Shown in pieces: positions 53,046-61,563 of a stretch of DNA of 64,000 nucleotides. The notes below the pieces were generated by a model, which was not told where the DNA came from, ran no database searches, and worked only from the letters and a program-made list of their open reading frames with translations. The first letter of the stretch is position 1, and each line of letters begins with the position of its first letter. Origin of the DNA: Odoribacter sp036657595 (lineage in GTDB: Bacteria; Bacteroidota; Bacteroidia; Bacteroidales; Marinifilaceae); NCBI GenBank assembly GCA_036657595.1, contig JAVXFZ010000004.1:16520-80519 (forward strand). Direction: 5' to 3'. The translations under genes were made by a program, and so were the position numbers.

Positions 53046-53939
53046 ATGATTACACTGGATAATTACGAAATATATTTTGCCGATTTTATGGCAAATACGC
53101 TTAATTGCGAAGAACTTCAAGAATTGAAAGATTTTTTACTTCTCCATCCTGAACTTAAAATTCTTCTGGATGATGCGAATTTGATGGTATTACCAAAAGA
53201 AAATGTGGTATTCGTCCATAAAAACAATCTCAAAAAAGAAGAAAAGGACGAATATCAAAGTGACAAGTTGATTGCTTGTACGGACAATCTACTAACAGAC
53301 GAAAAATGGATCGTCATAGAAAAAAACAAAAACAACTCAAATTTAGAAAACGCATTAGAGACCTCTAACGCTCTTAAATTAATTCCCGACACATCTATAC
53401 ACTTTGAGCGTAAAAACGTACTATATAGGAAGTATTCCGTGCGTATGAGAGTGATGCGGGCAACCGCTTGTGCCGCCGGAATATTATTAATGGGAGGCAT
53501 CAGTATTTTATTTTTCCAATCACCGACTTCATCAATTAAAAATGAATTTCTCCTTCCTGCCATCCAACACGCTGCGATTGAAATTCAACCAACACCGATC
53601 CCATCGACTCCCGCAGAAATTAAGAATAAAAAAATAATGCTCAAAACGATTTCTCTCAAAACAGAATCGTTGGTAAAAACAATCTCCCAAACAGAAGTGA
53701 TTAATATCATTCCTCAATCTATTGCAGCGGTGAACTGGGAAAAGACAGAGCTGTCTGAAATTCAAATCAAGCAACAATTATCCGTACAAAGTCAAGCGGA
53801 AATCATCTTGACCGAAGATGCCAAAATTTGGAAACCTTCAACTTTCAACCATACACCCTCTAAAAATATATTCACATCCGTCATCCATTTAGGAAAAGAG
53901 ATCGCTGAAAGAATAAAAAATAGCGAATTTCCAAACTAA
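53046..53939 (+). CDS. Putative anti-sigma factor, single-pass membrane protein
   Basis: The 297-residue protein starts with the short acidic helical segment common to Bacteroidota anti-sigma proteins (NYEIYFADFMANTLNCEELQELKDFLLLHPEL), has one membrane helix near residues 138-157, and a low-complexity periplasmic part rich in I, P and K. No FecR domain is seen. Its position directly behind the ECF gene supports the role. Confidence 0.75.
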   Translation: MITLDNYEIYFADFMANTLNCEELQELKDFLLLHPELKILLDDANLMVLPKENVVFVHKNNLKKEEKDEYQSDKLIACTDNLLTDEKWIVIEKNKNNSNLENALETSNALKLIPDTSIHFERKNVLYRKYSVRMRVMRATACAAGILLMGGISILFFQSPTSSIKNEFLLPAIQHAAIEIQPTPIPSTPAEIKNKKIMLKTISLKTESLVKTISQTEVINIIPQSIAAVNWEKTELSEIQIKQQLSVQSQAEIILTEDAKIWKPSTFNHTPSKNIFTSVIHLGKEIAERIKNSEFPN

Positions 53940-54028
53940 TAACGAAAACCACGGTAACAAATCGTCTATTTAGTTCGTCATAGAGAAAACAAACATTAAT
54001 AATCTGATATCATTTAAAACACAACCGT

Positions 54029-54967
54029 ATGAAAAATTTGATTCTCCTCCTTATCACCCTCGGTGCGTTGAATGGTTTTGCACAAAAACAAGACACAACT
54101 GCTACACAAAAAACAATATTAAAAGATACTGTGGCAAACGATTCTGAATTGAAAATATTTAAAAAAGCGAAAACCATCCAGACAAATAAAAATGAAATGA
54201 TCATCATCGGAGATAATAGCGATTCTCTTTCTAAAGATAATTTTTCTGAATTTATAATACTTTCCAAAAATGGTTACAGGAAAAATACAAAAGCTTTAGA
54301 CGTAAAAAAGAACTACAATACCTTTAAAGGACATTGGCGTGGCTTTCGCTATGGATTCATCAATTTCGCCAACAATGATTACTCTATGTATAGTGAAGCT
54401 ACACCCCACTTTATGGACTTAGATAGGAGTAACTCTTTCGCTATGCAGTTTAACCTATTCCAGCATAGCATTAACTTTGTCCCAACTAATAATTTTGGTC
54501 TTATTACAGGGATAGGTCTTGAATATCAGCGTTTACGCTTTGAAAATAAGTACACTTCCATTATAGAAAACGAGGACGGAATCATCTCTCCTCTCTCTCT
54601 CAAAGAGTTAGGATTGAAAGATATCAAGAAAAATTCATTAAAAATACTCTACCTCACCATTCCCTTAATGATGGAAGTACAATTTCCTGTAGAAAGTGAC
54701 AGAAGAGTTTACATTTCAGGGGGCTTTGTGGCGGGTGTACGTCTACATTCTAAAACAAAAATTGTATACAACGATGAAGATGGCGATAAACAAAAAAGGA
54801 AAAATACGGACAATTTTAATATCATCCCTTTTAAAGCAGATGTCGTAGGTTCTATCGGATATAGGTATATTAACGTGTGGGGAAGCTATACCCTCACTCA
54901 TTTATTCAAAAACAATCAGGGTCCCCAACTAAATCCTTATATCATTGGAATGGGCTTTCTCTTCTAA
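54029..54967 (+). CDS. Outer-membrane beta-barrel protein
   Basis: The 312-residue protein has a signal peptide (MKNLILLLITLGALNGFAQ), a polar linker to about residue 105, then a barrel with repeated aromatic-ended strands, starting HWRGFRYGFINFANNDYSM and ending in YIIGMGFLF with a terminal Phe. It resembles the PorT/OmpA-like barrels that close many ECF sigma operons in this phylum. The 89-base gap to the anti-sigma gene may hold a separate promoter. Confidence 0.78.
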   Translation: MKNLILLLITLGALNGFAQKQDTTATQKTILKDTVANDSELKIFKKAKTIQTNKNEMIIIGDNSDSLSKDNFSEFIILSKNGYRKNTKALDVKKNYNTFKGHWRGFRYGFINFANNDYSMYSEATPHFMDLDRSNSFAMQFNLFQHSINFVPTNNFGLITGIGLEYQRLRFENKYTSIIENEDGIISPLSLKELGLKDIKKNSLKILYLTIPLMMEVQFPVESDRRVYISGGFVAGVRLHSKTKIVYNDEDGDKQKRKNTDNFNIIPFKADVVGSIGYRYINVWGSYTLTHLFKNNQGPQLNPYIIGMGFLF

Positions 54968-54969
54968 GC

Positions 54970-55014
54970 GAAGGACGCTATCGTGTGACATCACCATCAC
55001 CGGTAGCGTTCCTC
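54970..55014. terminator. Possible bidirectional terminator
   Basis: GAAGGACGCTATCG (54970-54983) pairs imperfectly with CGGTAGCGTTCCTC (55001-55014). It lies between the convergent barrel and dusB genes, overlapping the dusB 3-prime end. Three positions are mismatched or G-U. Confidence 0.4.
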
Positions 55015-55971
55015 TATTTTATCAAATATACCCCACAACTCCTCCACACTATTTGCCTTCAACATCTCAATTCTTAGATCTCTAAAATTCGGTAATCCTT
55101 TAAACATAGCAGCCAGATGTCGCCGCATATGCAGCAAACCTCTCACCTCATCTATCCACACAACAGAATCTTGTATTTGTTCTTTGACTATCTCAATTTG
55201 TTCCGGGACAGAAAGATCCGGCAACAGTTCTCCGGTTTTAAAATAATGTTTGATCTGTTTAAATATCCACGGATGTCCAATCGTAGCTCGTCCGATCATC
55301 ACTCCATCCACTCCGTATCTATCAAAAGCTTCTTTCGCTTTTTGTGGCGAAGTAATATCGCCATTGCCTAAAATTGGAATCGTAATCCGGGAATTATTCT
55401 TCACCCTCCCAATCGGCTCCCAATCGGCTTCACCCGTATACATTTGAGCACGAGTACGCCCGTGAATCGCCAGTGCCTGAATCCCTACATCTTGTAGACG
55501 TTCGGCAATATCCTCAATAATAATATGTTCGCTATCCCATCCTAATCGGGTTTTCGCAGTCACCGGTATTTTAACAGCTTCCACCACTTGTTTTGCCATT
55601 TCAATCATCAAAGGAATATCCCTCAGCATCCCAGCTCCGGCACCCTTTTGAGCCACCCGTTTTACCGGGCATCCAAAGTTTAAATCAATAAAATCCGGCT
55701 GCACCTGTTCCACGATCTTTGCCGCTTCTACCATTGAATCAATATAACGCCCATAGATTTGAATCGTTACCGGTCGTTCACAGTCTTCTATCGTTAATTT
55801 CTTCAAAGACTTATTCACCGAGCGCACCAATGCGTCTGCCGATACAAATTCAGAATATAACCAGTCCGCTCCAAATTCCTTACAGAATTTTCTAAAAGGA
55901 GGATTTGTTACATCTTCCATAGGAGCTAAGATCAACGGACGTTCTCCGACTTCTTTTCCGGCTATTTTCAT
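54997..55971 (-). CDS. dusB: tRNA-dihydrouridine synthase, DusB type
   Basis: A flavin enzyme that reduces uridines in the tRNA D-loop. The 324-residue TIM-barrel protein shows APMEDVTNPPFRKFC, DLNFGCPVKRVAQKGAGAGML with the catalytic cysteine, TAKTRLGWD, IHGRTRAQMY, and GVMIGRATIGHPWIF. An exact -7-type TATTTTTG lies upstream on the minus strand at 56062-56055. Confidence 0.93.
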   Translation of the reverse strand: MKIAGKEVGERPLILAPMEDVTNPPFRKFCKEFGADWLYSEFVSADALVRSVNKSLKKLTIEDCERPVTIQIYGRYIDSMVEAAKIVEQVQPDFIDLNFGCPVKRVAQKGAGAGMLRDIPLMIEMAKQVVEAVKIPVTAKTRLGWDSEHIIIEDIAERLQDVGIQALAIHGRTRAQMYTGEADWEPIGRVKNNSRITIPILGNGDITSPQKAKEAFDRYGVDGVMIGRATIGHPWIFKQIKHYFKTGELLPDLSVPEQIEIVKEQIQDSVVWIDEVRGLLHMRRHLAAMFKGLPNFRDLRIEMLKANSVEELWGIFDKIEERYR

Positions 55972-56130
55972 ACATTGATATTAAAATGTAAATAGATTTA
56001 GATAATTTAAAGAATATATCTGCTATCTTCTCGACAAATACCCTAATTTTACGACAAAAATAGGTAAAATACGTCGATCTATTCACGTAATCACCTTGTA
56101 ATTTGAATAAAACTTTTTAAAATCAAGCCT

Positions 56131-56667
56131 ATGTTGTTATTTAAAATGATATTAATAGTTGCTACCTTATTCACTTCTAATGGTCAATGGCAACGGGTCA
56201 ATACCTCTGAACAGATTTCATTTCTCTTGCCCAATCATCCCCAAAAAATACAAAAATTAATCAATGGGATACCGTCTACTATTTACCAAACGAAAGATTT
56301 AACGTGTGTTGCCGGTGTTGTTTGTTCTGATTTGTCGGCTAAAAAAATTAAAATGACAATTGAATATGCGCAGCTACTTTATGAAGAATTGAAAAAAGAA
56401 TCAATTAATATAAAATCGGCTATCCTAAAAAATGAAAGAACGATTCCATACGAGAATATGTTGATCAAGGAAATTGAGTACTCTATAATTAAAGGCGATT
56501 ACGAGATGACTTATTTTAAACGATTTATTTTCAGAGATAACTACATTTATCAAATCTCAATAGGAGGACGTACTCGTCATACGGAAATCATACAGGAAGA
56601 AAAAGAAATTTTCTTTAATTCTATTTCATTTCAGACAACAACTCCTTCAGAAAATACAGAAAAATAA
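56131..56667 (+). CDS. Small exported protein, unknown
   Basis: The 178-residue protein begins with a short signal-like helix (MLLFKMILIVATLFTSN) and continues as an alpha/beta protein (ISFLLPNHPQKIQKLINGIPSTIYQTKDLT...). Its shape recalls small PsbP-like or DUF-type stress proteins, but I cannot assign a family. It is divergent from dusB and ends 25 bases before the convergent chorismate mutase gene. Confidence 0.55.
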   Translation: MLLFKMILIVATLFTSNGQWQRVNTSEQISFLLPNHPQKIQKLINGIPSTIYQTKDLTCVAGVVCSDLSAKKIKMTIEYAQLLYEELKKESINIKSAILKNERTIPYENMLIKEIEYSIIKGDYEMTYFKRFIFRDNYIYQISIGGRTRHTEIIQEEKEIFFNSISFQTTTPSENTEK

Positions 56668-56692
56668 TCAAATCCGGAAGATCTAAGTAAGG

Positions 56693-57787
56693 CTATTCAT
56701 TCATCACTTTTGTCTGTCGATCAATAGAGGCTTGGTGGATGGCTTTAAATACTTTTTCCAAAAAATCATTATCCAATCCTTTTTCAGCTCCTTTGACAAA
56801 TACTTTTTCTAAAATATTATCCCATCGTCCGGGTTGTAATATCGTGATGTCATTCTGCTTTTTATATATCCCTATCTCATCCGATACCTTCATCCGTTTT
56901 GATAGCAGATCGAGCAAATCATTATCTATGCCATCTATACGTGCCCGTAGCTCATCTATATTTTCTTTGTACTCTAAATTTTCTGAATCGACTTTTCGAA
57001 TAATCAAATGGCTCAGCATTTCAGACAATGCAAGGGGAGTCAATTGTTGCTCCGCGTCGCTCAGGGCTGATTCAGGAGAAATATGTGATTCTATAATCAA
57101 TCCATCAAAACCAAGATCCATTGCTTGTTGCGAAATCTCCTGAATATATTCCCTTTTACCGGAAATATGACTCGGATCGCACATCATCAACATCGTAGGA
57201 AAACGGCGTTTCATTTCAATGGGCAATTGCCACTGTGGCGCATTTCGATACTTCGCTTTTCCATAAACTGAAAACCCACGATGAATCACACCTATTTTCT
57301 TCAATCCTGCCATATTCAATCGTTCAAGGGCACCCATCCACAGTTCAACGTCCGGATTCACCGGATTCTTGACCAAAATAGGCATATTCGTCCCCTTCAA
57401 CGCATCGGCTATTTCTTGCATCGCAAAAGGATTTGCTGAAGTACGGGCACCAATCCACAACAGGTCTACCCCCGCTTTCAGTGCTTCATCAATATGCTTC
57501 GCATTGGCGACTTCCGTAGAGATTTTCATCTCTAATTCCCGTTGCACCCGCAGCATCCACTGTAAGCCTTTACTCCCAACGCCCTCGAAACAATTCGGTC
57601 TTGTACGGGGTTTCCAAATGCCGGCACGCAAAACATTGATTCCGGCAGCTTTCAAAGCGATAGCTGTTTCATATACCTGCTGTTCACTTTCCGCGCTACA
57701 AGGGCCGGCAATCACAATAGGCTTGGTGATATTCGAAAATAATCCCCATTCACTCGTTGGTATTAAATCTAATTTCGTTGTCGTCAT
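56693..57787 (-). CDS. Bifunctional DAHP synthase / chorismate mutase
   Basis: The protein joins phosphoenolpyruvate and erythrose 4-phosphate (first step of aromatic synthesis) in its N-terminal part and turns chorismate into prephenate in its C-terminal part. The DAHP synthase-type barrel (about residues 15-265) shows VIAGPCSAESEQQVYET, LRAGIWKPRTRPNCFEG and MCDPSHISGKREY; the AroQ-type mutase helix (about 270-355) begins LRARIDGIDNDLLDLLSKRM. The start at 57787 (MTTTKLDLIP) is preferred over one three codons earlier. A -7 element (TATCTTTG) lies on the minus strand at 57976-57969. Confidence 0.93.
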   Translation of the reverse strand: MTTTKLDLIPTSEWGLFSNITKPIVIAGPCSAESEQQVYETAIALKAAGINVLRAGIWKPRTRPNCFEGVGSKGLQWMLRVQRELEMKISTEVANAKHIDEALKAGVDLLWIGARTSANPFAMQEIADALKGTNMPILVKNPVNPDVELWMGALERLNMAGLKKIGVIHRGFSVYGKAKYRNAPQWQLPIEMKRRFPTMLMMCDPSHISGKREYIQEISQQAMDLGFDGLIIESHISPESALSDAEQQLTPLALSEMLSHLIIRKVDSENLEYKENIDELRARIDGIDNDLLDLLSKRMKVSDEIGIYKKQNDITILQPGRWDNILEKVFVKGAEKGLDNDFLEKVFKAIHQASIDRQTKVMNE

Positions 57788-58264
57788 ATTAATCACTTCA
57801 CCTTACTGATTAAATTAATGCGTTGTTTATTTAAAGTTTTTATTAAAATATTAAAATAAGGTGATAAGATGTTTTAAACATAGTACTAATTATTGATATT
57901 TACTATCAAAACAAATATTGACACGAAATTTTAATATATTATTTGACCTTGTCGCATTTCTTGGATAACAAAGATAAACAAAATGAATGTATTCGGAAAG
58001 TCTTTCTTTGTAAACAGGTATAAATATCTATTGATAATGATTTGATAATCTTTCTATTATAGTCGTATTCCCGATCTTGTCTCTATGCCTCCCCTTCGTT
58101 TCGCGACGACGAGGATACGAAGGGACTACGACGGGGAAACGACCGGAAGGTAGCGAATCCCAAACCATTCCCAAACGATAGGGTAGCGATTGAGTAGGGG
58201 GTGAACGAACAAAAAAAAGCCTCAGGTCTCCCCAAGGCTTTTGCTGTATTATCCAATGGAAGTA
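57788..58264. other. Gap with a structured G/C-richer block
   Basis: No gene. The part to 58070 is AT-rich and holds the minus-strand -7 box at 57969-57976. From about 58080 to 58200 the sequence is richer in G and C, made of short words (ACGA, AGGG, GTAGCGA), and includes an 8-bp inverted repeat CCCTTCGT/ACGAAGGG (58092-58099 and 58117-58124). It resembles a dispersed intergenic element. The terminator of the next minus gene closes it. Confidence 0.5.
58211..58242 (-). terminator. Terminator of the IPT/TIG lipoprotein gene
   Basis: On the minus strand AAAAGCCT (58242-58235), a 12-base loop, AGGCTTTT and a run of eight T in all ending at 58211. It lies 23 bases past the gene's stop. Confidence 0.8.
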
Positions 58265-59368
58265 TTATTTTTCGTATTGGATTTCAAATATCCAGTCAAC
58301 CACTTTATCATTACCTGTTATCGTTATTTTTGTCACATAACCTTCTGTGTTCACTACATACTCAAAATTCTCTTCATAAGTATCAGTAGAAATTTTATCA
58401 TCATCATCCTCTCTGGTTTCACTCGCTTTTAATTTAACAGGCAGATACTTACATCTGTTACTAATTACTCCTAACGTAAAAGCTTCACCAATATTAGAAT
58501 CAAATATACTGTAACCTCCAAGTATTCCCCACAAATCAATATTTGTATTATTGATTCGTTTGAAATCTCCATATTCATAGATATATTCACCATGGTATGA
58601 ATCATCTTCTTTATAGGTGTAACCGGTTATGTAACCATTTGTAAATGTAAATACTTCTGTTTCTTCACTTCTCATTATTTCACCTTTATACCATTTGCTT
58701 TTTGCAGTTTCCAGATAGTCGGCAGTATTATAGCTTAATGCATATTCCTCATGTTCTTTTGAACCAATTTCTTCTGATTTTATGATAGTAGCTTTCCCAT
58801 CTTTCAGGTCGTAACTGCCTTTACTGTATTTTCCGGTTCTTACAATACGATTGTTTTCATACGTATAGCTTTCGTTTTCTTGTGCTATAATTTTTCCATC
58901 CTTATTATATGAGAACGATACGGTATCAGGGTAACGGGATTCTCCATTTACAAGAACAATAATCTTTGTTACTTTTTTCGTTAAGATTGTAATCTCATCT
59001 TCTCCTTCCGGCTGAGCTTCAAATGTCATTTTACCAAGTTCGTACTCCTTACCGTTTTCTTTCAGAAGTACATTCTGATCACCAAAAACCATCGGAGCAA
59101 TAAAGGAAATACCTGTAATACTAACATCATTAACTGTTGCTTTTATATCACTTTCTGTTACAGCTTTTGTGGTTGGTGTCCGAAACCAGATTTCACTTGC
59201 TTTTGTGAAACCTTCCCCTTTAATGGTTACTGTTGCTCCCGGCTTAACGGGTGTTGTTGAACTTGGAAGTTCTAACCCTTTGATTGGTAATTTGTCGTTG
59301 TTGTCATCGTCATCACTACAAGCTGCCATAAAGGATAACATAGAGAAAATAATAATAAGTTTTTTCAT
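58265..59368 (-). CDS. IPT/TIG-domain lipoprotein, unknown
   Basis: The 367-residue protein has a lipobox at MAAC (cysteine at 17) followed by an acidic SDDDDNND linker, which resembles the surface-export signal of Bacteroidota lipoproteins. Residues about 28-115 form an IPT/TIG immunoglobulin-like domain (PVKPGATVTIKGEGFTKASEIWF). The remainder is made of strand-rich segments with Y-x-[YF] patterns such as VSFSYNKDGKIIAQEN and EYEYGDFKRI, like the YD-type DUF4595 repeat proteins. It is probably displayed on the cell surface. Confidence 0.72.
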   Translation of the reverse strand: MKKLIIIFSMLSFMAACSDDDDNNDKLPIKGLELPSSTTPVKPGATVTIKGEGFTKASEIWFRTPTTKAVTESDIKATVNDVSITGISFIAPMVFGDQNVLLKENGKEYELGKMTFEAQPEGEDEITILTKKVTKIIVLVNGESRYPDTVSFSYNKDGKIIAQENESYTYENNRIVRTGKYSKGSYDLKDGKATIIKSEEIGSKEHEEYALSYNTADYLETAKSKWYKGEIMRSEETEVFTFTNGYITGYTYKEDDSYHGEYIYEYGDFKRINNTNIDLWGILGGYSIFDSNIGEAFTLGVISNRCKYLPVKLKASETREDDDDKISTDTYEENFEYVVNTEGYVTKITITGNDKVVDWIFEIQYEK

Positions 59369-59524
59369 AAAAAATAGATTTGTTTCTTTCCAGGCCCGAA
59401 GAAGATTTTAATTAAAAAAGAAAGCGTGGGTACTGAAGACTTACTTTATCTGCTTTCTACTAAACTATAAAGTGTTTATATAAATCCCAATCAACAAGAT
59501 AATATAAACACTTTCAACAGGCTC

Positions 59525-59737
59525 TTATAAGGCTTTTACTTCAACTCCAAAATTTCTGATATTAGGAATCTTAGCACCCGGATAATGAATTTTCAAAAAT
59601 GCTTCTATAACCTCATAGCGGTTGGCTCCAGTAAATGTACCCGCTTGTTTTTGATCCAAAATAACGGTTTTCTTAATAGTCAACGGACCATTCTGTTGTA
59701 ATGTTCCTTTAACTGTCACTTGATACTGTTTTTCCAT
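59525..59737 (-). CDS. Small protein, unknown
   Basis: A 70-residue protein (MEKQYQVTVKGTLQQNG...), predicted as beta strands followed by a helix (NRYEVIEAFLKIHYPG). No family recognised. It follows the 242-residue gene by 24 bases in the same direction and is likely on the same transcript. Confidence 0.5.
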   Translation of the reverse strand: MEKQYQVTVKGTLQQNGPLTIKKTVILDQKQAGTFTGANRYEVIEAFLKIHYPGAKIPNIRNFGVEVKAL

Positions 59738-59761
59738 AATTAAAAGTTTTTAATGTTTAAC

Positions 59762-60490
59762 TTATTCGTTTTCTGTATTTGTATTGCTATATAGAAAATT
59801 GATTTTTCTATCAACTATTAATTTACGAGCTTCAGAACGAGTTTCTTTTGATGGCATATCTGTTTCAGATATAACATTTTGATTCCAATCCATAATATGA
59901 TTGGGATTATATAATTCTATACTAATGGCTTTAATAAGCTCTTTTATTCGTTTGATAAAAGGATCCGAATCTTCTCTTTTATCTGTCAGGTAAGCACATT
60001 GATTGGGAATTAAGCAATAATTCCAAAGTAAGCTAAAGTAAAGAGGATTATCGGTTTTACCCCAAATGTGGGCAATTACATAATTCACAACTGTACTCTG
60101 TTCTCCACAACTAACTTTATGTCCGGTATAACTCAATATACTGCGTTTCGGATAATAGTTCCCGTCACGATCAAAACAGATTCGAATTTTTGTCTCACGA
60201 TGAAACAAATTATTCATGTCATTATTTGTAAAACTTACAGCCTCTTTCTTACTTTTAAAGTTTGGTGTTGTCGTCTTAAGCGCATGTTGTAAAAAAAAAG
60301 CACCATTGGAATTATATCGAACCGGTATTGCTTCCCCAGTTCTGATTTTAAAACGCAGTTCTCGCGCCTGATTACATACCACTTTTTTATCAAAAAAAAG
60401 AGTATGTTTAAGAATATATTCAATCAATGCTTCTTGAGTACTAAACATCTTTTTCAGCGAATCAAGTCCATCTATTTTTATCTGATCCAT
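59762..60490 (-). CDS. Unknown protein, possible HNH-like motif
   Basis: A 242-residue soluble protein. The central segment VIAHIWGKTDNPLYFSLLWN, with His141 and Asn157 followed by LIPN, recalls the H...N pattern of HNH-like nucleases, but the usual second and third histidines and the zinc cysteines are not obvious, so I leave the function open. It has its own promoter and is divergent from an XRE regulator. The 70-residue gene follows. Confidence 0.5.
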   Translation of the reverse strand: MDQIKIDGLDSLKKMFSTQEALIEYILKHTLFFDKKVVCNQARELRFKIRTGEAIPVRYNSNGAFFLQHALKTTTPNFKSKKEAVSFTNNDMNNLFHRETKIRICFDRDGNYYPKRSILSYTGHKVSCGEQSTVVNYVIAHIWGKTDNPLYFSLLWNYCLIPNQCAYLTDKREDSDPFIKRIKELIKAISIELYNPNHIMDWNQNVISETDMPSKETRSEARKLIVDRKINFLYSNTNTENE

Positions 60491-60512
60491 AAGTTGGGTT
60501 TATTTTATTCTG

Positions 60513-60543
60513 CAAATATAACACACATACCTGTACGTGCAAA
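60513..60543 (-). promoter_or_regulatory. Promoter of the 59762-60490 gene
   Basis: On the minus strand TTTG (60543-60540), 19 bases, TATATTTG (60520-60513): a complete Bacteroidota promoter. The start codon lies 23 bases downstream. The spacer contains the sequence CCTGTACGTGC, which could bind the divergent XRE protein. Confidence 0.7.
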
Positions 60544-60588
60544 ATTATAAGTGGTTTTCTTAATCTTGAAAATTCAAATAAGTTCAAA

Positions 60589-60849
60589 ATGAAAACCCTA
60601 ATCGAGCAATACGTAATTGATAAAATCCGAGAAAAAAGATTGCAACAGAAGATGTCACAGGCAACACTTGCATATTGTCTCAATGTTTCTAAAGGTTTTA
60701 TCGGAGATATTGAAAACCCTAATAAAAGGGCAAAGTATAACCTTAACCATCTTAATATCTTAGCCATTATATTTAATTGTCCGTTTACTGATTTTTTCCC
60801 GTCTGAGCCATTCCCAGAGGATAATGATTCAAGCACAGACACAAAATAA
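60589..60849 (+). CDS. XRE-family HTH regulator
   Basis: An 86-residue protein with a Cro/CI-type helix-turn-helix (IREKRLQQKMSQATLAYCLNVSKGFIGDIENPNKRAKYNLNHL) and a short acidic tail. It is divergent from the promoter at 60513-60543 and probably controls the two unknown genes there as well as itself. Confidence 0.85.
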   Translation: MKTLIEQYVIDKIREKRLQQKMSQATLAYCLNVSKGFIGDIENPNKRAKYNLNHLNILAIIFNCPFTDFFPSEPFPEDNDSSTDTK

Positions 60850-60875
60850 CAGTTTATATTTATTCCGTCAAAAGT

Positions 60876-60910
60876 TCAAATTGCGTCAAATCGGTTCAAT
60901 TTGATTCAAA
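60876..60910. promoter_or_regulatory. Helically phased TCAA(A/T) array
   Basis: TCAAA stands at 60876, 60886 and 60906 and TCAAT at 60896, exactly 10 bases apart, so all face the same side of the helix; further copies are at 60868 and 60911. The array lies 24 bases upstream of a -7 element and 50 bases before a regulator gene. It looks like a binding site for a multimeric protein. Confidence 0.6.
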
Positions 60911-60933
60911 TCAAAACCTATCGTTTTTTATTC

Positions 60934-60941
60934 TATTTTTG
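60934..60941 (+). promoter_or_regulatory. -7 box before the regulator/kinase pair
   Basis: TATTTTTG fits TAnnTTTG. It supports the ATG at 60959 as start, 18 bases downstream, and excludes a GTG at 60941 that overlaps the box. Confidence 0.5.
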
Positions 60942-60958
60942 TGAGGAAAAAAACGAAG

Positions 60959-61552
60959 ATGAAACAATCAGAATCCGAAATAGAACAATTAAAAGCGAAC
61001 GTAGAAGAAAAAGTAGGCAGACCTTTAAAGTCTCCAATAGATTTTGATTTACTTTCATATAAAGTAAACGAACAAATCCACGAACAAATCAGTGTATCAA
61101 CAATAAAACGTTTGTGGGGATACATTCAGACACAACATACTCCTCGCTATTCCACGCTCTCAACCCTTGCCCGCTATGTCGGATTTTCGGATTGGGATGG
61201 ATTTTGCAGGTCTCTTCAATCAAAAATTCAACCGGAATCTCTTTTTTTCACTGATAAACAAATTCTATCAACAGATTTATGTCAGGGTACAATGTTAGAA
61301 ATCAGATGGAATCCTGATAGACGTTGTGTTTTGAAATACAATGGGAACAATCGGTTTCTTGTTATAGAATCGCATAATGCAAAATTGAAAAATGGTGATT
61401 CTTTTAGTGCCAGTCAATTTTTATTAAATCACCCTCTTGTCATCACAGACCTGCAACAAGAATCTTCTTCTGCAAAAGATGAAATACCGGTCAATTATAT
61501 AGCTGGTTATGAGACCGGATTAACAAAGCTCATCCTAATAGAAAATATTTAA
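60959..61552 (+). CDS. HTH-like regulator of unknown family
   Basis: The 197-residue protein has a helical N-terminal part, about residues 5-85, with ISVSTIKRLWGYIQTQHTPRYSTLSTLARYVGFSDWDGFC, a pattern I know from many unnamed Bacteroidota proteins and which looks DNA-binding. The C-terminal part is beta-rich (GTMLEIRWNPDRRCVLKYNGNNRFLVIESHNAKLKNGD) and could be a ligand-sensing barrel. It lies 11 bases before a membrane Ser/Thr kinase gene, so they probably act as a signalling pair. Confidence 0.6.
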   Translation: MKQSESEIEQLKANVEEKVGRPLKSPIDFDLLSYKVNEQIHEQISVSTIKRLWGYIQTQHTPRYSTLSTLARYVGFSDWDGFCRSLQSKIQPESLFFTDKQILSTDLCQGTMLEIRWNPDRRCVLKYNGNNRFLVIESHNAKLKNGDSFSASQFLLNHPLVITDLQQESSSAKDEIPVNYIAGYETGLTKLILIENI

Positions 61553-61563
61553 AGTATTCCATC

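Noticed and set aside
60941..60958. GTG start for the regulator at 60959
   Set aside because: It overlaps the -7 box; the ATG 18 bases on fits the promoter better.
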